From contig JAYKKI010000127.1 in assembly GCA_039881145.1 (NCBI GenBank), positions 372,001 through 436,000 of the forward strand: a stretch of 64,000 nucleotides of DNA, in the 5' to 3' direction. The notes beneath the pieces were generated by a model. That model saw only the letters and a program-made list of their open reading frames with translations, was not told where the DNA came from and made no database searches. Origin of the DNA: Druceiella hillmani (Eukaryota > Arthropoda > Insecta > Lepidoptera > Hepialidae). Shown here one piece after another: positions 10,210-25,514 of this stretch (positions are counted from its first letter, which is position 1; each line of letters opens with the position of its first letter). A program made the position numbers and the translations under genes.

Positions 10210-11590
10210 TGAAGGAATAAAAGTACCTTAATTTGTCAACGCAAAAGAAAAATTACACTAGGTTCCCCAAGCCATTGTCTCTTAATCAGTCTTGCTTTTA
10301 GCACCATGTGTCAGTGATGCAAAATAGTATCGGTAGATGGTCAAAGCTCTTTTCGCATAAAGGTAAAATTGGGGTGAAGATATTTTTGAAACTAATATAA
10401 CTAAAACTATTAATGAAAAGTTACCTTATTTTGGACTTGTTTATATTGGCTTGTACTCAAGCGTGTGAATTTGCTTAAATATTCAAGGGGAATAATATAT
10501 TTTTGTGGATTTCTAGGACATATAAAATTTTGATAAATTTCTTCTTCCAATGGCTATTTATTACCAGTAGCTCATAATTGTCTAAAATTCAGTGAAATGC
10601 TTTGTTAACCTCCAAAGATGGATATTTAGTCAGCATAAAAGTTTCTGTTTAATTAAAAATATATTGTTGGGCACGCTGTTTTGAACAAATCACAATCATA
10701 CTTTTAATGATGCCTTTTGTATGTCCTTCTTTTCATACAATTTATTTAAAAAGTAAAAAAAAATTCAGTAAGTTTTTAACTACATATCGTCTGCAAGTTA
10801 GTTGTTTTTGTGGTTTTTAAACGCCTGGTAATGTGGTGGAAAATTTTTTTTTCGAAAATAACAATCTTTAGTTGCTGGCGAATGTTTTATAAAAATAACC
10901 GCATTTTCTATAATTTTTTAAACTCATATTCCATTATATGTGACACTAAAACACTACATTTTCATAAGCAAAAGTACTGCTTAAAGAAGATGTTCTAAAT
11001 TTGATTATTAACATTTTATTTACAGATGTTTCTTCATGTTAGTTTTTTAGAATAGTTTCCAATATATTTTTTTATTAAAATGATCACGAGCGACTTTTAT
11101 GTTTTTCAAAAGTCTCTTTTTTAGCGCATAATTTTTTCTACAAAAAACAGTGCAACCACAATTTTTGTTAAACTGCACTTGCGCCTGGCAATGATATACT
11201 AATTATATACGAGTACATAAATAAATGAAAGCAGAATATAAAAAAAAAACAATATTTTATGTTCTCCATCTCATTAAATTTCTTTAGATCTTTTGAACTT
11301 CTTGACCATTTTAGAAGTGCCAATTCTGTCAATAGCGTTCTTGTTTACATGTATGAACTCTAAGTGGAGTTCTGAATGACCTCTCAATGCAATGTCGTAC
11401 ATATGATATTATAAATTCAAGCTTTTGTATTTCAAACGGAATCTTTCTCCACATCACTTGTCGTTTTTTGGTGTTATGAACCTCTTGCTCTATGGAGTTT
11501 TTCAAAACTATTAGAATCATTAAAATTAATATAAACTATTTCAAGAGCAACAGCAAATTATAGAATTAATCCAATTTTGCTAGAAAATAA
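10206..11590. other. A+T-rich spacer, no feature recognised
   Basis: The frames at 10810-10998 and 11329-11520 have no recognisable motif and a composition expected from A+T-rich DNA. I saw no similarity to copy 2. Confidence 0.4.
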
Positions 11591-12021
11591 TATTGAATAT
11601 ATTTGGCGTCAACTTTGTAGAAATTCATTATCACATAATTTTTAATCCCAACTAAATGAAACTACGTGATGAAGCACGCGTAAAGAAGCGACACTCACCT
11701 CCCCTTGCCAATTTGACGTCACCCTCAGATAATGGGTACGATCAAGTGTATGCTTTCCTAGGTTGCCGCTTGCAAGGTGCGCGTGTGATTTGTCCAATTG
11801 TGCGATGTTTGGTTGAGTTTAACTTGCGTAATTCAGTGTGACTGTTATAATTAACTATTTGTCGTAATTAAATTTTTGATTATAATTAATTTTTAAGTTT
11901 ATAATTAACTATTTTAGTAATACAATATAACAGTCAGTTATTACACTTTGCTTAAAAAGCAATAAAATGCACAATTAAATGAAACTACGTGATGAAGTAT
12001 TATTTCTACTTTCTTTAAGTC

Positions 12022-12080
12022 CTTTACCACGAGCTAGGTTTCGTTGTATTACAACATCTTCAGGTAGGCTATTATCAAAG
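12022..12080 (-). ncRNA. Hammerhead ribozyme-like motif, degenerate helix III
   Basis: In minus-strand sense it has an intact CTGAAGA, the helix II GTTGT/ACAAC and GAAA. Helix III reads ACCTAGCT and the cleavage triplet becomes CTC, so this copy is probably inactive. Helix I keeps part of its pairing before GTGG. Confidence 0.4.
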
Positions 12081-12110
12081 ATTATTATATTAAGAGAATA
12101 TTTGTTAATG

Positions 12111-12158
12111 GCCGACCTGAAGAAATTGTAAAACAACGAAACCTAGGTCGTGGTAAAG
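12111..12158 (+). ncRNA. Hammerhead ribozyme-like motif
   Basis: CTGAAGA is at 12117-12123. Helix II is TTGT/ACAA with extra unpaired bases at its base. GAAA is at 12138-12141, palindromic helix III ACCTAGGT at 12141-12148, and the GTC triplet has its expected cleavage after 12149. Helix I pairing is imperfect because CGAC replaces CCAC opposite GTGG. Confidence 0.45.
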
Positions 12159-12259
12159 AACATAAAGAAAGTAGAAATAATACTTCATCACGTAATTTCA
12201 TTTAATTGTGAATAATGAATTTCTATAAAATTAACGCCAAATATATTCAATATTCGGCA

Positions 12260-12930
12260 AGAAAATCATTAAGTATTGGAGATTGTTTTGTCTTTATTTT
12301 TTTGTTTATTGTAAATAATTATATTTTGTATCACCAACTTATTTAGTTAATACCTATAATTTTGTGTCAACTAACATATCACGGAGCAATTTTAAACGTC
12401 AAACTGTTCTTAAAAGTTACTGTTTTGTTTGAAAGCGATGTGTTTGGAAAACGTATTCTTGTAGGCATGTTATATTGTTTATTAAGGCATATTACACATG
12501 AAGCAAATCTAATTAAGTCAAAAGTACAACGTATCATATTTACGAATAAACAAAATTTATTTTCATTTAAGATTTTATTTCGTTTTAAGATCCATACTAA
12601 GTACATTTTTTTTCAAATGCTGTCTAAATATTATTATTATCAAATCACTTACGCACAACTAAATGTACGGTGTAAAATATTTATTTGTATCTTTGCATTT
12701 TTACAATTAGGTAATTATAAAGCGCCTGCGCCAATACAAAGTTACTGTACCAGCATGCTATGGGGACGGACTATTGATTAGAAGGAGAAACAGCTATGTT
12801 GCTGGCTGGCAGCTATGAACGCACACACACATACGAATACGAATAGGCGAGTGCGTATGTAATAATGTAGGCAATTAAATCTTTTTATTGCTTTCTAGTA
12901 TGGAGTGTCTGGGTCTAATCTAGGTTTGGT
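12260..12930 (+). other. A+T-rich segment with a 139-codon open frame of unknown meaning
   Basis: The frame 12362-12781 is the longest in the window. Its product is rich in Ile, Phe, Leu, Lys and Tyr with hydrophobic patches, as expected from translating A+T-rich DNA. I recognise no domain, signal peptide or family motif. No paralogous copy was seen. It lies about 100 bp beyond a hammerhead-type insertion. Most likely a chance ORF; a lineage-specific or element-encoded protein cannot be excluded. Confidence 0.2.
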
Positions 12931-13150
12931 TTTATCACAACACCATGAAGGAAATAACTCGCAGAAACTTCCAACAGCATTCAAATATTATACAAACACT
13001 GTGGTAAATGGAAAACCATTTAATTTATTACGTACATCAGAATACTTTGCATTTTATAAACTCATAGAATAACATCATTTTAATTTTTTACACACACTAA
13101 AATACTTGAACATCGTATAATTTTCCAAAATATAATAAAAATTATTGACA
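12930..13150 (+). mobile_element. Relic of the insert found inside the 55-kb hammerhead composite
   Basis: It matches 55470-55640 through 'agaaacttccaacagcatt', then 'cactaaaatacttg' against 'cgctaaaatacttg', then 'tccaaaatataataaaa' against 'tcaaaaatacaataaaa'. The hammerhead arms are missing on both sides. This supports an element with a defined interior of about 250 bp. Confidence 0.5.
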
Positions 13151-13189
13151 TAAAATTGAGAAAACTCACTCAAACCTCACTTCCGTTAT

Positions 13190-13310
13190 TGTTTTGTATA
13201 ATGCGACACGATCACACGCACGCATCGTACGTGCGAGCATGCGTACATGCATACGCTCGCACGTTCCTCCACTTGCACGTATACACGCACGCATTCACGG
13301 TCAGAGATAT
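13190..13310. repeat. Alternating purine-pyrimidine, CG/CA-rich tract
   Basis: Degenerate 'cacgcacg', 'gcatgcgtacatgc' and 'cacgtatacacgcac' words make an almost continuous purine-pyrimidine alternation that is much richer in CpG than its surroundings. It could adopt Z-DNA. It also produces the spurious 61-codon frame 13156-13341. Confidence 0.5.
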
Positions 13311-14159
13311 ATATTGCATTTTTAACAAAGATAGACATTAGATTTTTTTGTAGTTTTTCGCAGGACCTTCCCTAGTGAAGTTTTTAATTGTCGCTGCGCC
13401 CTTTTTCTAGGAATAATAAATTTAAACATATTTTAAGCATTAACCGAAGATAACACATTGTAATTATCAAATTGACTACTGAAATGTACTACTTAACCAT
13501 TATAGATCGAGTTAGAAATATCCTAGTATATATGCAGGTAATCGAGTGAATGATCGCCAATATTTTTTTTCAGCTGTCACCAAAAAAATTACATTAGTTA
13601 TTTTTGTATATTATGGCATTTATTATCTGCTATTCACGTTGCAGTTGTTTGCCAAACTAAAATCTTATCATATTATTCTGACAAAAATTTAAAAAAATAG
13701 CTTTGGCAGTAATATCAATTCTCCTCATTTACATTTCGTACATAAATATTAAAATGTCCACGTAGCCGGAAATTAGTAGTATTAATCCAATAACGCAATT
13801 TAGTAAACAAAGCAAAATAAATAAAACTTAACATTCGTTGGCCGAAAGTATTTCCAGATATTCGTGAAATAATTGCTTTGCTGATGAAAATGAAGTTGAT
13901 TTAAATAGCGGAATCACGGTCAACTAACTTTTCGGATTTACATTACAGACAAGATATATCGTTATTATATAAATATGGAGATTTTCATCACATAAGTAAA
14001 TGATTGGGTAGGAGAACTAGTGAAGGGAACAATTGTTATTAGTAAGAGAAAGGCTTTTAAGCTTTTGTGAGTACTAAGTGGTATCGTGACAAAATTTAAG
14101 TAAGAATAAATGTATTTACGGAGTACATAACATACGGAATAACTACTTGGTGTAAATCT
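13311..14159. other. A+T-rich spacer, nothing recognised
   Basis: No open frame, repeat or paralogous block seen. Confidence 0.4.
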
Positions 14160-14575
14160 TAATATAGTACCAACTTATCTGTTAAATTTCGCAAAAACTT
14201 TTGGATCTGAAATCGGTGCTACAGTTTTCTATTAACCTTTCTAGTAATGTAGTAACTCTTTATTTTTCATCAAGTTAATTTTAAGTTTATAGGTGAAGAA
14301 AATGCAGTATATTTTATAAATATTTTCAGAACTTTTTAATGGAATTCGCTTTTCAGTAGGAATATACTAAATTTACTAACTCCCATATTTTTGGATAAAT
14401 ATTTAAAGTTCTAATCCATCACGAATTTGTAAGTCAACAAGCATCATTACTGTGTCAAATTTCAAGTTTTTGCAAAGACGAGTTTCTGAGGAAAATGGCT
14501 ATAATTAATAGACAGACGGACGCTAAGTGCGGGATTTCATAAAGATTCAGTTTTTTTTTCAAGTTACGGAATACA
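14160..14575. repeat. Degenerate interspersed repeat with 'gacagacggac' motif
   Basis: The segment carries 'agtcaacaagcat', 'gtgtcaaatttcaagttttt' and the 'agacagacggacgctaagtg' block. It then reads a 'gggatttcataaagattca' stretch followed by 'aagttacggaata'. This word order resembles the family at 20225-20460, though it is more diverged. Interspersed repeats with this kind of tail are common in insect genomes. The assignment is from memory of such families. Confidence 0.35.
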
Positions 14576-14980
14576 AAAATAATTTTGTCTTCATTTTCAT
14601 AAAATGAAATATATATTTACTGATTCATGTGGATCTATACAAACATAATCATATGTGCAAATATGATCCAAATACATCAAAAATATTAGCATTGACGTTA
14701 CTACTTTAAAATATTCCATTTTATCTAAAATATTCGGTAATTTTGGTCAATTTGGTCAAAATTACATAAAACTAGCGGTTGCAGTATTGATACCTATAAA
14801 ATTATATTTCAAATCAGCCTAATAATTATTTTGTTACGAGGACTTAACAAAGAACTGCAAATGAGAAGCGCTTAACTTTAAGTAGTAACTTTTTTGGTTT
14901 ACTTCAATTTGTTATTTAATCTCATAACAATTCATAAACATTCATTCGTTTTTGATCTATTAATGAGAATACTTTTAACC

Positions 14981-14987
<7 letters not shown>

Positions 14988-15030
<43 letters not shown>
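14988..15030. repeat. (TA)n microsatellite
   Basis: Uninterrupted TA run. Confidence 0.95.
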
Positions 15031-15032
<2 letters not shown>

Positions 15033-15980
15033 CTAGGTAAAGTGAGCACTAAACATGCAGTCTCGCTGGTCTGAATACATGAAAATTATTGCAACTGGTT
15101 GCATAAATTAGTTGCAGTTACAATTAGTGACAGGGTTTTACCGCTCTATCGCAAGGAAATGATGAAAGTTTACACAATTTTGTGTTTCTGTTCTAGAAAT
15201 CATGCTCTGTGTCTTACTTTGCTTTTAAAATATATTAAATCATTTCACAATATACTACATTGGTAGACCATTTATGTATTCAATTATTGTGCCCATATCA
15301 GGTAAATGTTTCGATTTTGCAAGTCGTTACTTTTGTTGTGTAAAACTTTCCGTATTTAAGAACGTATATACTTATTTTTCCTCATAAGTGCAAGGAAAAC
15401 AACAGATTCTTGGCTATGATAATATATGGAAAGTTGAAGTATGGAAAGATTTGGAGTATAATGCATAGGAACTACCCAAGACTGAGACAGGTTGCATAAA
15501 CGAGGATGGAGGCCTACACTTTAGCCATAAAAACTGGTGAAAGAATAAAAAGAAAATATTTATATTTAAAGGTGATTTTTTAATACTTTACATAAGCCAA
15601 TGAGATACGTTTTACTAAAAAGATGAATTTTTTCTCGATGGCTGTTATTTTATATAATACAAATTAAATTATTCATCCATTATAACAAAAACTTTAGGTG
15701 TTATTTTCCATGCTGTTAATATTGTGCAATATTTTACATCCTGCTATGAAAATATGCAATATTTTGTTTCACAAAACATTCAAAAAGTCATTATCGATAA
15801 AAGTGAACGCATATTTCCTCGCAGCTATTTTGAATAACGACCAAATAATATGAATAGTTTCAGCGTACTGCAGAATTTATCGAGTCCCCTCGATGCGATG
15901 CCCGAACGAATTTCATGTAACGAGAAAGTTCGTTGCGAATAGTTTGTTATCGCGTGCCAACTTAGGAAACGGCTAGTAGT
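15031..15980. other. A+T-rich spacer with a small G+C-richer patch
   Basis: The patch at about 15880-15970 ('gatgcgatgcccgaacg', 'ttatcgcgtgcca') has no open frame or recognisable origin. The rest is plain A+T-rich DNA. Confidence 0.4.
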
Positions 15981-15981
15981 T

Positions 15982-16046
15982 ACCTCTGATAAAGAAACCT
16001 CTGATAGGTACAGGAACCTCTTATAGATGAAGAAACCTCTGATAGT
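15982..16046 (+). repeat. Short minisatellite, 'cctctgata' core
   Basis: Four imperfect copies of a 15-19-bp unit, each beginning with 'cctct(g/t)ata' and ending in a purine-rich 'aagaaa' or 'caggaa'. Confidence 0.7.
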
Positions 16047-16233
16047 TAAATATCGTTATTACCGAATAATGTATTATTTAAACACCGATACTCTTGCGTA
16101 AATATTACGCTATCATGTGAAATCTCTTGATAGCCTTTGCATAGAAATTTGTCGATTTCGATATTACTTTCTATAGTTGCAATTATCTAAAACTGTATTA
16201 AGAGTATTAAAGTCGAATATAAACTTGTTTCAG

Positions 16234-16315
16234 CATACTATCAGCTTACTATCATATATAACAATATAACATTATATAACAACATAACATTATATAACAA
16301 CATACTATCAGCTTA
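16234..16315 (+). repeat. 19-bp tandem repeat bounded by 15-bp direct repeats
   Basis: 'catactatcagctta' occurs at 16234-16248 and 16301-16315. Between them the unit 'aacaacataacattatata' is repeated about two and a half times. Confidence 0.75.
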
Positions 16316-19269
16316 AATGCCGCTTAGAAATAAGCAAGCTTTGTCTTTACCCTAGAAATTAAATTTAATATTAATTTATTTCTAACGTTCTTTCAAGTTA
16401 GCAATTTCATATATTTCCTGAGTTAAGTCATAATTTGAAAAAACAATTACATAGAAGTTAGAAGAATTAAAAACCTTGACAGAACTAAGATGCTCACAAC
16501 ACTTACGTCGTTAAAATAAATATAAAATCCTCATTTTGATTCAAGAATTTACGAGTTCAATTTGGTTATCGAACTTTATTTTGCATAACTTGTTATTCTT
16601 CCCTATTATGTTTTCGTCTTCACAACTTATAAATTTGTTATTATGATAAATTTATGATCCAGTTATGTTTATTATTTTAATATTCTAATTACATAAGTTA
16701 TTCAAATGCAATTGAATGTTATAAAACCAAAACAAACGATTTTGTTTTCACTTACCAATTGTTTTTTTTTAATTATATTTCATTTGATATATCTCAAATC
16801 GGGTTGAAATTTTTTTTTGTGACTCATTTTACAGATAAATGAAAGTTTCTCCTCTCGAAAAAGCTTTGAGTAATCAAACTTATTGTTAAAACTCTTAGTT
16901 TTCCAAATATATATCTATTATAGATTGCACTAAGTGTTGTTATAACTATAAAATTTGGTTTTTGTATTGTGTTTAAAGAAAGAAAACTCTGAAATCTGAA
17001 ATTTGCTAGTAATGAAAATAAAGTTTATCTTAGTGTATCTATCAACTTTTAGACATGCGTAGTAAAATTGTATTTGCAGCTCTACACATGTATTATACTG
17101 CTTACATGTATTGTCATATTACCTGTGGTTTTAAAAAAAAATTATGTAAATAAATCTGATTTCTTTAGGGTCACAGATTTGCTTAGTACATGGATTGCAC
17201 TGACAATTTTTTCAATGTCGCTGAACAGTAAAATAAAACAACACGTCATATTTCACTGCATGTGGTCGAATTGTTTCAGGAACACCAGTCCTCATATTAT
17301 TTGCGACGTTTTATAACTACGACAGCAATTTCATTTCAAAGGCTAACACTTTGACTTTGCAAGTATTTCGATTTAATTTGCAAGTATTGAAAAAATCGGT
17401 GGTATCTTGGCGTTTTTTTTTCTTGAAAGGAATTGTGTCTTTAATGGAATTATTGGTTCAATTTTATATCACGAAATAAGTTGAAAATAATGAAAACTAC
17501 CTACCTACTATAAAACATACAATTGAAAAAAATAAAATTATCAGCACATGGTGATAGTTAGATATGTATACATGGGGTAATTAATATGGCAGGTAATGGG
17601 TGATTCTCATTTTATACCACTATTTATTTTACATACGGAAATAATTGGAATATATGAAAAAGAAAAATACCTCGTACACTTGTAGTAAGGTATTTAAAAG
17701 AGCTTCTGGTTGAAAATTCTATGAAACCATTTCATAGTCAATATTATTCAAAGTTGTTAAATACTCCGAATGCGTAATGTTATCAAGAACTATTGCTAGC
17801 ATTAAATGTGCTGAAGAACTGGAGAAAATAGAAAGGAAAACTGGAAATGCGAGAAAATGTTAAAAATACGGTAAAATAGGCATTCTTACATTTAAATTAT
17901 TAGTTAGACCTCAGAGAAATTTGACAAAAAAATTTTCATCCCTCTTTTTCCTTGCCGTATAATAGCATCTATAAAACCACCAACATTTTTGCTTTGTATA
18001 ACTCAGTTTGTCAAAGCAATAGATTATGATCCTATTCACCGCGGTCAAGTTCAATACATTGATAGATATAATATATAATAAAGCAAATGGCGAAGCTCTA
18101 ACTTAGCTTTGCAAAATTCTATTAACAGTCAATTCCTTAATGAGAAATTCGGACCTTTTACGGTTTGGCGCTTCCAAAGGAAAGACGAAAACCTGAAAAA
18201 AAAGCTCTGACAGATACACGAGTCAACGTATATCTGTCAGATCTACTTTTGTCAGAAACTGCAAGAAAAAGAAAATAATTTGAAAATAGTAACATAACTT
18301 AATCTACCCGCACATGTTTTATTATATGTAACACTCAATAATATTCATAGGTATTTTTTTAAATTTCATACATATCGTGAGTTATCGTTCAAAAGGGCTC
18401 TAGATTTGAAGGTCCCAAACAATATTTTTTTTCATAATTTTACGTGTTAAATCTTCATAAGTGTATTGTAAATTATTAAAAATGATATGTCCGTAAAGCT
18501 ACTACATTTAAAATAGGAAAAAATATAGATTTTTAGAAGTCTACGCAGAGGCTTTTGGAAAACTATAGCGATGTTTCTGAATGTAAAACTTTATAAAATA
18601 TGCATCACGTTTGTACTTATGTTGTACAATATCAATACTTCTAAATAGTTTAACAAAAGTACTATTTAATTAAATATTTAAATTGTCTGAAAGGAGCGGA
18701 AACTTCGTAGTAAAAGGACTTCTCATGCAGTACAGATTTTATTATAGCAATATTTTTGAAGAGGTAAAAGAAATATGCAGGTAAAATTACTGGATTAATC
18801 GAATAACCAAAATTTTCTCATTCATTTATATAAAATAGAATACCTTTAATCAAATTTTTTTCATACATCATTTCGATGTAAAATTAATATTTATATGATA
18901 GTAACTAATTTAAAATGCGCGTAATTTTTAAAATCTAACTCCTTGAAAAAGTCTTGCGTAATTAAGTAAAAATAGGTAAGAGTATTTACTAAACATTTAT
19001 ATTTTTTAAAATTGAAGTCAGATTTTACCATATCCAAATATCTTAGTACTTTTCTAAAAATTATTTAAAAATTTATTTTCTTTTATCTCATTTCGGGTGA
19101 TTATAGATAACATAATTATTTAAGATACCCACAAATATTAAGTAAAAATTTTGTCTAAGTGAACTTCATGAATATAAAGGATAAACTAATTATCTTTGTG
19201 GCTGATACTGTAATTGAGGCATCCACTGAGTAAAAATCTACCTAAAATGCCTCTACAATCTATGAAACA
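16316..19269. other. A+T-rich spacer between unit copies 1 and 2
   Basis: No gene seen. The frame 17068-17316 is a chance ORF with a hydrophobic start and no family motif. A perfect-looking 12-14-bp inverted repeat, 'tctgacagatac' with 'gtatatctgtcaga', lies at 18206-18241. Confidence 0.4.
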
Positions 19270-21360
19270 AAAGGCTTACTAACAATTTTATTTTTAATTG
19301 TGCCAGAAGTAAAAGAAAATTGAAATAATTCACAACATTCTCCATAACAAGAAAAAAACAACAAAGCTCGGCAATTTGTAACATCAAACAGTAAAAGCAA
19401 TTAAGGAAGGAAAGCTAGATAGGCAACTTGAATCTAAAATTCAAATAATTGAACTTCGTAATTCCACGTAATTACGTTCAGAGCCCTCAGCCATACAGTG
19501 TCTCCTTCGAATGAACAACCTCATCCCGGAGATGGAGTTCATTGGTGTCACTTGTTGCTAAGGACTATATGAAAGGGGTAACCAATTTATTTTAATTTTT
19601 TATTAACTTCAATAGTAATTTTGTTACTAATCTATAGTCTAAATTGGAACGAAATAAAGTTAAAAATTTACTTTTGCTGGATTAAATTGTCCAGTGATTT
19701 TTAATTTCCACCTTAAAATAAATTGAATGCAGAAATAATATGACATTGGGAAATGGTATACATTTCTCGAAAATACCAGTAAATTAACTAATCTTGTTAC
19801 TCCTGTGCAAATATTTGTTTTAATATATGATGAAATGTTGTTTTGATATGTCTTGTACATTGTGAATAAATTTATTATTATCAATTTATTTTGATAAAAC
19901 ATCGCAATATCACTATAGTAAATATTTTTTGGAACAACAAAGTATAAAATATAGTAAACCACAATGACCTTTCATATCTATGCATAAAATGAAAGAGTAA
20001 AGGAAACAGACTGCATATTGAGGGTATTCTTAAAACACCCATCAAGCATGAGTGGAACATTCACGACGAAATTTCTTACATATTTACGCACTTATAAACA
20101 TTTATTTTTGCATAAAGTTCCTAATTAACTATTTAAAATTTGTAATTTTTAGGACAAAAATATATTGCCTACTATATCTTTAATAGACCCATAGTAAAAA
20201 AAAAAAAATTCTGTCATGTACTACGATACCTTCCTTTGGCAAAATTTCATGATTCTAAGTCAACGGGAAGTACCCTGTAAATTTTCATTTATTTGTGAGT
20301 GTCAAAATATGCAGCATAAATGACCGTATTTTTAGGTTTTTATTTAGTAGATTTAGAACCGCCACGCGTTGCTCAGACAAAACCCTTAATAGACAGAGAG
20401 ATGACGAAGTGATTCTATAAAGGTTCCTTTTTTCCTTTTGAGATACGAAACCCTAAAAATTAATTCTGGAGACTATAAATGAACAACCTGTTTGACTCTG
20501 TGTTTTTTTAAAACATACATTACGTAAAAAGTCAAAATAAGGATAGATTTTGACAGAATACAAAAACAGTAAATCTCTCACGTTTAGATCAAATAAGCAA
20601 AATGTAGTAGATATGTGTTACCAACAGAGAAAATATTTGCCTCTATGTTTTTTACTATGTTTTTATTTACATGGGCATCACGTGAAACTTAGAAAATGAA
20701 TTTTAATACGTTTTTTCATATCGATAACTGAAATCGAAATGAAATGAATTGCTTTATATCTTTCATCATCCTGATGAACTAGGAAATGAAGAGAAAAACA
20801 TTAATCCACAGAAAAGTACTTTAAATCACTCCAAAAAGCCTGTGTTCTTCTTTGTTGAATATTTTTATTTGTCTTTAAACAAGCTGTAGCAATGTTTATA
20901 GTAACATTAAAAACGTCACTACATTCGAACACTACTTCTTATTAACTCTAATAGATTTTGTCTAATTCAAAAAATTATGAAAGAGCAAGTTTATTCATTA
21001 ATAATTAATTTTTTTTTCTATCTCCTATGACATGTTGAAGCTTAAGTAAATTGTCATTTATTTATATATTCCACAATTATATATTCTAAATTAACAGGTC
21101 TCTCGCATTAATTTATTTCTTATATTTTGTAAATGTTTATTCTTATTTCTTCCTCTTCATCGCATTTTCATTGATGAAGACCATCTCCGTCTTGAATTGA
21201 CTTGCAGAGGAGCTGACCGGCTACCACTCACACTATCTTGTGCTTTTCACAAGGTCAGAGTGACACGGGTAGTCTCGAAATACTTTTCACCTGATCAGAC
21301 AAGTAACTAGGGTGTTGATCGTAAAGTTCTTTCCCCATATTTTTTCTATAAAGATTAGTT
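19270..21360 (+). repeat. Unit copy 2, module P (paralogue of 44880-46510)
   Basis: Shared blocks in order are 'ggcaatttgtaacatcaaac', 'aaagctagatagg', 'aaaattcaaata', 'gtaattccac(g/a)taatta', 'tcgaatgaac(a/g)acctca', 'aggggtaaccaattt', 'gaataaatttattatta', 'gacagaata', and 'gatcagac'. A 25-codon gap-free frame (about 19404-19472) ending in STOP aligns to 44977-45048, reading KLDRQLESKIQIIELRNST here. It may be chance. No intact gene. Confidence 0.75.
20225..20460 (-). repeat. Interspersed repeat ending in 'aaccctaaaaa'
   Basis: The block runs 'tttcatgattctaagtcaac', then 'gggaagtaccctgta', then a 'gacagagagatgacgaagtg' block, then 'gattctataaaggttcc', then 'ccttttgagatacgaaaccc'. Related words occur in the other orientation in module R (27915-28090, and very degenerate at 4110-4270). 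I recall repeats of this form from insect genomes. It contains internal complementary stretches but encodes no protein. Strand is assigned arbitrarily, taking the 'agggttcc' end as the start. Confidence 0.5.
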
Positions 21361-21393
21361 GGTTCAACTTACTTTTCAGTCTAATATATGTAT

Positions 21394-24260
<2,867 letters not shown>

Positions 24261-25443
24261 AACTATGTGATCTGGTTTGGTTTTCAAGTAAACAGCAGTT
24301 GTATTTATACCCCTTTCTCCACTTGTGATTACACCACTTGTTTTTTGCCTTTCAAGTTTACTACTTTTTTGGTTTCTTTTGAACCATTGAAAATCCGCTT
24401 TCATTAACATTAAATATATAGGTAGCTGTTAAGCCATTTTTACAGACTATCTTTTCTAATAAACCACACGAGTAGGAACTATAAACATGTGTACTATACC
24501 CTTTTATTTTATTTATGGCTGTGCCCACAGGCTGTGTTACGCTGAGCTCTGTGTGACGTCATTAAAACAAAATATCACGTTTTACCAAACATGTACCTTG
24601 TCATATAGAATTTTTGAAGGGGGTTATGTTTTTCCGCTACTTGAAATTTCCAAGTTTTCCAAAGTTTCCAACGTCAGCGATGGTCAATTGAAACATATGT
24701 TTTCCTAGATCCAGAATATGTTTAACTAGGATATTTTCTAATTCTGTATTGAAAGTAGTGGATCTCCCTTTATGAATCGCTTAACAGTTAGCAATCTTAT
24801 TTTGTTTTTAGCATGTTGTAAAATAGTTAGTTGGTGAAAATTGAATATGTGGCATATATATGGTTCAGAATTATTTCCCTCTTTTCTAAGGAGATCAGCT
24901 CCCTTTTTTAGTCCTCCTTCTTATATTTGTGATATTTTCTTTGGACACATATTATTATATGTGACACAAATATAATAATATGTATCACATATTATATGTG
25001 ACAAATATTATTATGTTTTTATTAAAATAATATATAAATAGCAATTAGGCTTATTTATCTATTGGGGCAAATCGTAAGAGTACAATTAAAAGAACTACTT
25101 TACTGAAGTAGTCGATGTAATAAAAAAATATTGGTCACAAAATAACCTCACAATCTAATCGGTTTGTTTCACCGCTTATTGAAAAGTAATTACAGACCTG
25201 TCAACTACAAAATTTAACAAAATTATATCTCACGTTTTTAACGAGTAACGCCTTTAAGTTCATATATAAAAATTTGCACAAAACTCAAAACAAAAATCTT
25301 TATTGTCTCTCAAATATAATCAACTTGCCGGATACCATTACAGAGTGATAAGTTTTTGAGGAGGGCGCTTTACTTTTATGTTGCCAACATAAAAAAATTT
25401 AAACGGATGGTAGGAAATCTTGATTGTATAACTTATCAGGCAT

Positions 25444-25444
<1 letters not shown>
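24261..25444. other. Spacer between modules Q and R of copy 2
   Basis: A+T-rich; the frame 24487-24708 is not recognised. An imperfect inverted/direct repeat cluster of 'catattattatatgtgaca' words lies at 24945-25015. Nothing else seen. Confidence 0.4.

Positions 25445-25513
<69 letters not shown>
25445..25513. repeat. (TA)n microsatellite
   Basis: TA run with one 'aaa' interruption. Confidence 0.95.

Positions 25514-25514
<1 letters not shown>

Larger units (their letters stand above)
11591..12259. mobile_element. Composite of three hammerhead-type repeat segments around an insert
   Basis: A minus-oriented body fragment (11591-11680) is followed by about 290 bp of unrelated, G+C-richer sequence. 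Then come a minus-oriented full segment (about 11970-12080) and a plus-oriented segment (12111-12255) facing it across a 30-bp spacer. The outer flanks carry similar words, 'agaaaataat' just before 11591 and 'agaaaatcat' just after 12259, possibly an aged target duplication. That would make the whole block one insertion. No protein is encoded. Confidence 0.55.
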
